This document shows, piece by piece, positions 1 through 5,314 of a stretch of DNA of 5,314 bases (the stretch's first letter is position 1; each line of letters begins with the position of its first letter). The position numbers and the translations under genes are program-made. Under the pieces are notes generated by a model, which did no database searches, had not been told where the DNA came from, and saw nothing but the letters and a program-made list of their open reading frames with translations. Source of the DNA: DASTCC01 sp035711465 (GTDB lineage Bacteria > Acidobacteriota > Vicinamibacteria > Vicinamibacterales > SCN-69-37). Location: positions 1-5,314 of the forward strand of contig DASTCC010000326.1 of the NCBI GenBank assembly GCA_035711465.1, read 5' to 3'.

Positions 1-1524
1 CGACGTCCGGTCCGCCGCGACCGCTGGCACGCGCGGTTCAGCGGCACGGCGGGCGCGGGCATTCCCGAAGGCAGCGGCGATCTCGAGATCTCGACCGGCT
101 ACCGTTATGGCGGCGTCCTCGTCGGTGTGCGCGCGCGCGACTTCGACGACTACGACGCGCCCGACGGCCTGGTGCCGAACTCGGGCTGGCAGGATCGCGG
201 CGTGCGCCTGGCCTGGGACCACGATGCCGGGTCCACGACGATCGCGGCGGGCTGGCAGAGCGACTTCGGCCGCGATCAGGGCCGGCCCCGAAGCGATACC
301 GACATCATCCAGGCGGCGGTACCCAAGGACGACTCGCATCGTCTGACGACGTCGATCGTGCGGCCGAAGCTCTGGGGCCTGCACCAGGTGCGGATCGATG
401 GCTTCCTTGGATCCGCGTCGCAGCAGGTCACGCAGGATCGACTCGCGACGCCCGGACGTCCGGGCACGCTCGAAGCTTCCGATCTCGAGTTCAAAGACGC
501 GCAGCTGCGGGTGACGGCCGAATCGAGGACCGCGGCGGTGACCTGGCGAGGCGGACTCGACGTTCAAGGCCGCTACGACCTTCACGCGCTCGACACGTCT
601 TCGACGTACACCACTGCCGGCGCGATCACGGCTTCGACACAAGTGGTGTCGGTCGAGTCGGCGCGTCGCTGGGACACGGGGCTGTTCGTCGAAGCCGACG
701 CGCCGATTGGCGATCGCTGGCAGGCGTCGGGCGGCGTGCGCGTGGACACCGTCGCGAGCCACAATCGCGGCGGCTACTTCGGCAGCCGATCGGTAACCAA
801 CACCGCAGTCGCGGGACTCGTCGCCTTGAGCGCGCGCGTCGCCGGACCGCTGACGGTGACCGCGCAGGCGGCGCGCGGCTTTCGCGATCCGCTGCTGTCA
901 GACCGTTTCTACCGTGGGCCGGTGGGCCGCGGCGTCATCGAAGGCAATCCCGATCTCGAGCCCGAAACCAGCCGCCAGTTCGACCTCACCGCCCGGCTGG
1001 TGACGAAAGCCGCGCGCCTGTCGTTCGCCGTCTACGACTATCGCATCCACGATCTGATCGAGCGCTACACCGCCGGCCCGAATCTGTTCCTGTTCCGCAA
1101 TCGCGGCCGGGCGATCGTGCGCGGCGTCGAGGTCGAAGGCCAATGGCCGCTCGGGCGCGGCTTCGCGCTCGAGATCGGCGGTCAAGTTTCGGACGGACAC
1201 GACGCCGATGGCGACGAGCCGATCGACGACATCGCACCGGAGAGTGCGTCGGTGCTGTTCCGCTACGAGCCGGCGAGGGCCAGCTACAGCGGCTATCTGC
1301 GGATTGCCGCCACGGCGGAACGGGACGAGCCTGGACCGAGCGAGGTCGCGACGCCCGGCTACACCCTCGTCGATCTCGGCGGCCGCTGGCGGCTCGCCCG
1401 GTCGCTGGAAGTGCGGGCGGTGTTCCGCAACCTCTTCGACGCCGCCTACGCGGCCAGTGCCGGACCGCGGTACGTGCTCGCGCCCGGACGGCACGGGTCG
1501 ATCACGCTGGCCGTCCAATTCTGA
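1..1524 (+). CDS. TonB-dependent outer-membrane receptor, C-terminal beta-barrel part (5' truncated by window)
   Basis: The frame is open from the first base, so the true start lies upstream; 507 residues are visible. The GTG at 127 is internal, because the reading before it (…LEISTGYRYGGVLVG) already looks like barrel strands. The family is an outer-membrane beta-barrel that imports siderophores, haem, cobalamin, metals or sugars using TonB energy. Supporting signs are alternating polar/hydrophobic strands throughout, the barrel signature FRDPLLSDRFYRGP followed by GNPDLEPETS (residues 315-324), the late-barrel motif NLFDAAY (477-483), then a PGR turn and a terminal phenylalanine at 507, as needed for BAM-dependent assembly. 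Family members usually have 650-800 residues, so the signal peptide, TonB box and plug domain are missing here. The ligand cannot be read from the barrel alone. The TPR gene follows after 43 bases on the same strand. I am confident of the family but not of the substrate. Confidence 0.93.
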   Translation, partial: RRPVRRDRWHARFSGTAGAGIPEGSGDLEISTGYRYGGVLVGVRARDFDDYDAPDGLVPNSGWQDRGVRLAWDHDAGSTTIAAGWQSDFGRDQGRPRSDTDIIQAAVPKDDSHRLTTSIVRPKLWGLHQVRIDGFLGSASQQVTQDRLATPGRPGTLEASDLEFKDAQLRVTAESRTAAVTWRGGLDVQGRYDLHALDTSSTYTTAGAITASTQVVSVESARRWDTGLFVEADAPIGDRWQASGGVRVDTVASHNRGGYFGSRSVTNTAVAGLVALSARVAGPLTVTAQAARGFRDPLLSDRFYRGPVGRGVIEGNPDLEPETSRQFDLTARLVTKAARLSFAVYDYRIHDLIERYTAGPNLFLFRNRGRAIVRGVEVEGQWPLGRGFALEIGGQVSDGHDADGDEPIDDIAPESASVLFRYEPARASYSGYLRIAATAERDEPGPSEVATPGYTLVDLGGRWRLARSLEVRAVFRNLFDAAYAASAGPRYVLAPGRHGSITLAVQF

Positions 1525-1557
1525 GGGCCGGACTACATCGGGCCTATGATGACGTCT

Positions 1558-1561
1558 GGAG
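1558..1561 (+). promoter_or_regulatory. Ribosome binding site (GGAG) that fixes the start of the TPR gene
   Basis: GGAG lies six bases before the ATG at 1568, which is good Shine-Dalgarno spacing. The in-frame TTG at 1562 would directly abut this GGAG with no spacer, so the ATG is the better start. It also gives a protein starting MRCRCRC, a normal positively charged n-region for a signal peptide. Confidence 0.7.
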
Positions 1562-1567
1562 TTGACC

Positions 1568-1639
1568 ATGCGCTGTCGCTGTCGATGCCTCTGTCTGATC
1601 CTCGTGCTGCTTTCCGCCGCGGCCCGTCCCGCTTTCGCG
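1568..1639 (+). other. Signal peptide of the TPR protein
   Basis: Residues 1-24 have a basic n-region (MRCRCRC), a hydrophobic core (LCLILVLLSAAA) and a c-region RPAFA ending in the small-x-small pattern AFA before Q25, as for signal peptidase I. The n-region is odd: it alternates Arg and Cys, encoded by a short tandem of CGCTGT-like hexamers at 1571-1588. The cysteines precede the hydrophobic core, so they are not a lipoprotein cysteine and would be removed on cleavage. Confidence 0.8.
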
Positions 1640-3166
1640 CAGCACGAGGACATGGCGGCGCTGCCCGCCAACATCCGCGAGCCGATTCCTCTCTTTAGCG
1701 TCGGCCTCGGCCCGTTCACTCGTCCGATCTCCTCGACGAACGCCGAAGCGCAGGCCTACTTCACGCAAGGCTTCCAGATGATGTACGCGTTCGCGAAGCC
1801 GGAAGCGATTCGATCGTTCCGCGAGTCGTGGAAGCGCGATCCGCAGTGCGCGATCTGCTACTGGGGCGAGGCATGGGCCTGGGGCTCGTACCTGAACGGG
1901 CCGATGACGGCGGTCGAAGCGCCGTTCGCCTATGCGGCGATCCAGAAAGCGATCGCGCTCAAGAATCAAGCGACCGCGAAGGAGCGCGCCTTCATCGAGG
2001 CGATGGCAGTGCGGTACGTCGAGAAGTTCGATCCGGCCAGGCGCGTCGAACAGGACCGCGCCTACGCCGAGGCGATGCGCAAGCTGGCCGAAGCCTATCC
2101 GGACGATCTCGATGCCGGCACGCTCTACGGCGAGGCGCTGTTCCTGCTCGAGCCGCGCCGGGGCACACGCGACATCAGCGATCCGAAGATCCAGCTGATC
2201 CACAAGGTCTTCGAAGGCGTGCTCGCCAAAGACATCAAGCATCCCGGCGCCTGCCACCTCTACGTGCACGCCACCGAATCGACCGCCATGCCTGGCAAGG
2301 CCGAGGCCTGCGCCGAATTCCTCGGTGATTCGATTCCGGGCGCGAGCCACATCAACCACATGCCGTCCCACACCTTCAACGAGATCGGCCGCTGGGGCGA
2401 CTCGGTGCGCGGCAACCTGCAGGCGTGGCATTCCGATCTGAAGGCCGCGGTCGGCGAGGGCTTCGCGATCTACCCGTCGCACAACCTGCACATGCTCGTC
2501 TTCGCCGCGTCGATGGACGGCCAGGGCGCGATCGCGATCCAGGCGGGCAAGGACTACGCGAAGCTCACCAACGACACCGTCTACCACGCGTTGACGCTGG
2601 TGCGCTTCGGCCGCTTCGACGAAGTCGCCGCGGTCAGCCGCCGCCCCGACAACGAGGTCTCCGCGGGACTGTGGGAGTTCGCGCACGGCTACGCGAAGTT
2701 GCGGCTCGGCGAGACCGACTTCGCCAAGGCGCACCTCGCGCGCGCGCTGCGCATCGCCGAGACGTCGAAAGCCAGCTTCCGGTCGCACAACGCCCGGCTT
2801 CTCGTCGGCAGCGTCGCGGCGATTCTCGAAGGCGAGATCCGCCGCGCCGAGGGCGATCTGCCCGCCGCGATCGCCTCCTTCGAGCGCGCAGTGAAGCTCG
2901 AAGACGAGCTGATCTACGACGAACCGGAACCGCTGCCCTTCGCCGCCCGCCACTGGCTCGGCGCGGCCCTGCTCGAAGCGAAGCGCTTCGGCGATGCCGA
3001 AACCGTGTATCGCGACGAGCTGCTCGACCACCCCCACAACGGCTGGTCGCTCCTCGGCCTGCAGCAGGCGCTCAAGGGACAAGGCAAGGCGGATCCCGAG
3101 GTCGATCAGGATTTCGCCAGGAGCTGGGCGCGGTCGGATACTTGGATTCGCGCCAGTCGTTTTTGA
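1568..3166 (+). CDS. Exported TPR-like repeat protein of unknown function with CxxC and histidine-pair motifs
   Basis: The gene is complete: ATG at 1568, TGA at 3164-3166, 532 residues. A Sec signal peptide (1-24, likely cut AFA|Q) sends it to the periplasm. Helical-repeat segments resembling TPRs lie near residues 63-93 (YFTQGFQMMYAFAKPEAIRS start), 376-398, 423-447 and 461-488, with A/G/F/Y spacing of the TPR type. The middle holds motifs I associate with a widespread TPR-annotated family in acidobacteria and relatives: CAICYWG (C94, C97), HPGACHLYVHATES (H225, H230, H234) and HINHMPSHTF (H261, H264, H268), then YPSHNLH (H305, H308). The family has no function that I know of. The histidine pairs suggest metal or cofactor binding, which is inference. 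CxxC is not followed by H, so it is not a c-type haem site. No lipobox is present. It probably shares a transcript with the upstream receptor and may serve as its periplasmic partner. Confidence 0.9.
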   Translation: MRCRCRCLCLILVLLSAAARPAFAQHEDMAALPANIREPIPLFSVGLGPFTRPISSTNAEAQAYFTQGFQMMYAFAKPEAIRSFRESWKRDPQCAICYWGEAWAWGSYLNGPMTAVEAPFAYAAIQKAIALKNQATAKERAFIEAMAVRYVEKFDPARRVEQDRAYAEAMRKLAEAYPDDLDAGTLYGEALFLLEPRRGTRDISDPKIQLIHKVFEGVLAKDIKHPGACHLYVHATESTAMPGKAEACAEFLGDSIPGASHINHMPSHTFNEIGRWGDSVRGNLQAWHSDLKAAVGEGFAIYPSHNLHMLVFAASMDGQGAIAIQAGKDYAKLTNDTVYHALTLVRFGRFDEVAAVSRRPDNEVSAGLWEFAHGYAKLRLGETDFAKAHLARALRIAETSKASFRSHNARLLVGSVAAILEGEIRRAEGDLPAAIASFERAVKLEDELIYDEPEPLPFAARHWLGAALLEAKRFGDAETVYRDELLDHPHNGWSLLGLQQALKGQGKADPEVDQDFARSWARSDTWIRASRF

Positions 3167-3174
3167 CGTTGTCG

Positions 3175-3208
3175 GTGACGACGGGTCACGACAGGTGACT
3201 CGGGTGAC
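3175..3208. repeat. GTGAC/GTCAC repeat cluster with about 10-base period
   Basis: Pentamers occur at 3175-3179 (GTGAC), 3185-3189 (GTCAC), 3195-3199 (GTGAC) and 3204-3208 (GTGAC). The first three start exactly 10 bases apart. The first and second form a small hairpin with loop GACGG, and the second and third form another with loop GACAG; they share the middle arm, so only one can fold at a time. Two further pentamers (3244-3248 GTGAC, 3286-3290 GTCAC) pair in the downstream inverted repeat. The cluster starts eight bases after the TPR stop codon. It could be part of a 3' end structure, a small dispersed repeat or a protein-binding site; the sequence does not decide between these. Confidence 0.5.
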
Positions 3209-3234
3209 GCCACGAAGCCGCGAACGTAGTGAGC

Positions 3235-3304
3235 GCGCTGAGGGTGACGCTGCGCGGGGGGTGGGGCCCTGCGCAACTTCTCAAGGTCACCCCTCCCTCA
3301 GCGC
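3235..3304. terminator. Nested inverted repeat between convergent genes, possible bidirectional terminator
   Basis: Outer arms GCGCTGAGG (3235-3243) and CCTCAGCGC (3296-3304) are perfectly complementary. The pairing continues with GTGAC (3244-3248) against GTCAC (3286-3290), leaving bases 3291-3295 bulged on the right. Inside sits a second hairpin: TGCGC (3251-3255) with GCGCA (3271-3275), extended by GGG (3256-3258) with CCC (3267-3269) around one bulged T. No T-run follows on either strand, so this is not a textbook intrinsic terminator. It may act with Rho or protect 3' ends. The right arm covers the last codons and stop of the minus-strand permease gene. Its placement between two converging genes is what supports a termination role. 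Confidence 0.4.
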
Positions 3305-5314
3305 ACTAATCGGATCGATCCCCGCCGCCCGCCGGGCCGGCCACCACGCCGCGAACAGCGTGATGCCCGCAAGCAGCACCGCGACCGCTGCATACGCGCC
3401 GGCGTCGAAGGGCGACACGGTGAACAGCCAGCTCCTGAGTGACGTGGCCGCCAGGTAGCCGCCGGCGAAACCGACCGCGGCGCCGGCCAGCGTCAGCCAG
3501 CCTGCTTCGATCAGGATGCCTTTGAGCACCGTCGCTGGACGTGCGCCGAGCGCCAGGCGCAGGCCGATCTCGCGCGTCCGCTGCGCCACCGACGCGCTGA
3601 CGACGCCGTAGAGGCCGATCGCGGTGAGGACGAGCGCGAGCAGGCCGAAGCCGCCGGCGGCGCCGGCGAGCATGCGTGCCGGGAACAGCGGCACGCGGCG
3701 CAGCTCGTCGAACGTCATCACGTCGTACGGCGACAGCCGTGCATCGGCCGACCCGAGCGCCGTCGCCAGGCGCGGCAGCACCTCGCCCGCGCGCGCAGGA
3801 TCGTCGAGACGGACGTGAATCGTGAACGGCGATGGCAGCCGTGACTCCGCAGACAGGTAGATGTACGGCAGCGGCGCTTCGCCGATCTCGTAATAGGACG
3901 TGTCGCGGACGACGCCAGCGATGGTCACCGGGCCTTCCCCGCGGAGCTCGATCGTACGGCCGGCCGGATCGGCGCCGCCGAAATAGGTGCGCGCCGCCGT
4001 TTCGTTGACCACCGCGTGGATCGTCGTCGCCGCGGCGCTGGCGTCCCAGGCGCCGCCCGAGACGAAACGCATCCCCATCGTCTCGAAATAACGCGCGCCG
4101 ACGGCGTTGAAGTCGATCGACACCGAGGGCCGGCCGTCGCCGGCGACGTAGCCCGGTATCGTGAAGCCCAGCGTGTCCTGACCGAACGAGAGCGGCGTGC
4201 GGAAGCCGAGGTCGGCGTCGCGCACCCCGGGCTGACGGCGGACGACGTCCAGCGCGCGGTCGGCAAGCGCGCGCTGCGATCCGGGCTCGACGCGCTGGCG
4301 CTGCAGGTTGACGGTCAACATCGCCAGCCCATCGGTCGGAAAGCCGGGATCGAACGCCTGCTGGCGGCCGACGCTGGTGACCAGCAGCGACGCGGCGACG
4401 AGCAGCACCACGGACAGCGCCATCTGGACGGCGACCAGCAGCCGCCGCGATGCCGCGCGATGACGGCCGCCGATCGTCGAGCCGCTGTCGTGCTTCAGCG
4501 GCACGGCCGCGGCGAGCCGGCTGGCGCGCCAGGCCGGCCACGCGCCGAACAGCACGCCGGCGACGAGCGACAGGCCCAACGCGTACAGCACCACCCGCGG
4601 CCCGATCGGCACCGCGAACGACGCATCGCCAAGCAGCTCCGTCGGCAGATTCATCCGCGCGATCGCGCCGGCCGTCAGTCGCGCGGCGACGACGCCGAGC
4701 GCGCCGCCGGCGAGCGCAATCAACACGCACTCGGTCATCCATTCCCACGCGAGCCGGACGCGGCCGGCGCCGAGCGAACGCCGGATCGCCAGCTCGAGCG
4801 ATCGCGCCGCGAGGCGCGACTGCATGATGCCGGTGAGGTTGGCGCACGTGACGACGAACAGCAGCGCGGTGAAGGCGAAGGTCGCCACCAGCACCGGCTG
4901 GAGATTGCGCCGATCGTGTTCGGCGACCGCCGCGGCCGGCGTCACCGTGAACGCGCGCTTGTTGCGTAACGGGAAGCGACGATCGAGATCGGCTGCGACC
5001 ACGCCGAGCTCGCGCGTCGCGTCGGCGATCGACCTGCCACCCTCGAGCCGGCCGATCATCGACAGCCAGCCCCAGCCGGGCCGATCGAGCGCGAGTCCCC
5101 GCGGCCGGGCGATCTGCTGCATCGTCACCGGGACCCAGAGATCGATGACGTGAGCGTTAAAGGTGCCGCGGAACCCGGCCGGCGCGACGCCAATCACCTC
5201 GAACGACGCGCCGTTGATGCGAATCGTCTTGCCGACGATGGACGGATCGCCGCCGAAGCCCGCGCGCCAGAACGCATCGCTGATCACCGCGACCGGGTGC
5301 GCGAGCTCCGCGTC
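3287..5314 (-). CDS. ADOP/MacB-like ABC transporter permease, C-terminal part (5' truncated by window)
   Basis: The minus-strand frame is open to the right edge, with 675 residues visible; the GTG at 5287-5285 is internal, since the upstream codons read DAELAHPVA and join a typical PVAVISDAFW motif. Numbering from the edge: the end of a first MacB-type periplasmic core (1-125, with FGGDPSIVGKTIRING and VIGVAPAGFRGT), a first FtsX block with membrane helices near 139-160, 190-213 and 240-259 and coupling motif ELAIRRSLGA (174-183), a helix at 291-313, a second core (to about 545, with NETAARTYFGGADPAGRTI), then a second FtsX block with helices near 549-571, 596-621 and 637-658 and coupling motif EIGLRLALGA (582-591). 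It ends DPISALREG. This duplicated layout matches acidobacterial duplicated orphan permeases, usually about 800-900 residues. Such proteins sit in the inner membrane and need an ATPase, none of which is encoded here. MacB relatives work in efflux or lipoprotein mechanotransmission; the substrate is unknown. Confidence 0.92.
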   Translation of the reverse strand, partial: DAELAHPVAVISDAFWRAGFGGDPSIVGKTIRINGASFEVIGVAPAGFRGTFNAHVIDLWVPVTMQQIARPRGLALDRPGWGWLSMIGRLEGGRSIADATRELGVVAADLDRRFPLRNKRAFTVTPAAAVAEHDRRNLQPVLVATFAFTALLFVVTCANLTGIMQSRLAARSLELAIRRSLGAGRVRLAWEWMTECVLIALAGGALGVVAARLTAGAIARMNLPTELLGDASFAVPIGPRVVLYALGLSLVAGVLFGAWPAWRASRLAAAVPLKHDSGSTIGGRHRAASRRLLVAVQMALSVVLLVAASLLVTSVGRQQAFDPGFPTDGLAMLTVNLQRQRVEPGSQRALADRALDVVRRQPGVRDADLGFRTPLSFGQDTLGFTIPGYVAGDGRPSVSIDFNAVGARYFETMGMRFVSGGAWDASAAATTIHAVVNETAARTYFGGADPAGRTIELRGEGPVTIAGVVRDTSYYEIGEAPLPYIYLSAESRLPSPFTIHVRLDDPARAGEVLPRLATALGSADARLSPYDVMTFDELRRVPLFPARMLAGAAGGFGLLALVLTAIGLYGVVSASVAQRTREIGLRLALGARPATVLKGILIEAGWLTLAGAAVGFAGGYLAATSLRSWLFTVSPFDAGAYAAVAVLLAGITLFAAWWPARRAAGIDPISALREG

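Noticed and set aside
1546..1700. ATGATG start in the receptor-TPR gap giving a short peptide of about 50 residues
   Set aside because: It is out of frame with the TPR gene, overlaps its signal peptide, ends soon at a TAG, and has no ribosome site of its own.
898..1719. 273-residue minus-strand frame across the receptor 3' end and the start of the TPR gene
   Set aside because: It is antisense to a clearly coding barrel region, spans two genes and has no motif or plausible ribosome site that I could see.
1847..1864. CAIC motif of the TPR protein as a c-type haem attachment site
   Set aside because: Haem attachment needs CxxCH; here the residue after the second cysteine is tyrosine (CAICYWG).
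1544..3082. 512-residue open frame on the minus strand opposite the TPR gene
   Set aside because: It mirrors the TPR gene almost end to end, is rich in Arg, Glu, Val and Ala as GC-rich antisense frames are, and shows no domain motif. The plus-strand frame has a ribosome site, signal peptide and family motifs.
3256..3266. G-rich run as a quadruplex
   Set aside because: Only two G tracts separated by one T are present, and part of the run pairs with CCC at 3267-3269 in a hairpin. Four separate tracts are not seen.
3306..4847. 513-residue minus-strand frame overlapping the permease
   Set aside because: It is an extremely Arg- and Ala-rich out-of-frame reading of the same strand; the other frame carries all membrane helices and family motifs.
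4016..4969. 317-residue open frame on the plus strand opposite the permease gene
   Set aside because: It is an Arg/Glu/Asp/Gln-rich antisense shadow with no hydrophobic core or recognisable motif, lying inside clear FtsX/MacB coding on the other strand.

Overview
The window is very GC-rich bacterial DNA, clearly above 60 % G+C by eye, and almost fully coding. Its gene content points to an Acidobacteriota-like Gram-negative bacterium. The main clue is a large orphan permease with two fused MacB-type core/FtsX modules, an architecture typical of acidobacteria. A TonB-dependent outer-membrane receptor confirms a Gram-negative envelope. The lineage is inferred from gene families, not from a marker gene.

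Layout: (1) Bases 1-1524, + strand, hold the C-terminal two thirds or so of a TonB-dependent receptor; its plug domain lies left of the window. (2) After a 43-base gap, 1568-3166, + strand, encodes a complete exported TPR-like protein of 532 residues with a signal peptide, a CxxC pair and several closely spaced histidine pairs. Its family is widespread but, as far as I know, has no assigned function. (3) Bases 3167-3286 separate the convergent genes and hold a GTGAC/GTCAC repeat cluster and a nested inverted repeat that may end transcription in both directions. (4) Bases 3287-5314, - strand, hold the C-terminal 675 residues of an ADOP/MacB-like ABC permease; its N-terminus lies right of the window.

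How the genes may work together: the receptor and the TPR protein are co-directional and close, so they are probably co-transcribed. One would import a scarce ligand across the outer membrane and the other would act in the periplasm. The permease is convergent and probably an independent unit. I see no RNA gene, CRISPR array, insertion sequence or phage gene. Nothing here is clearly a new system. The best candidates for a closer look are the histidine-rich TPR protein paired with a receptor, and the structured convergent intergenic region.
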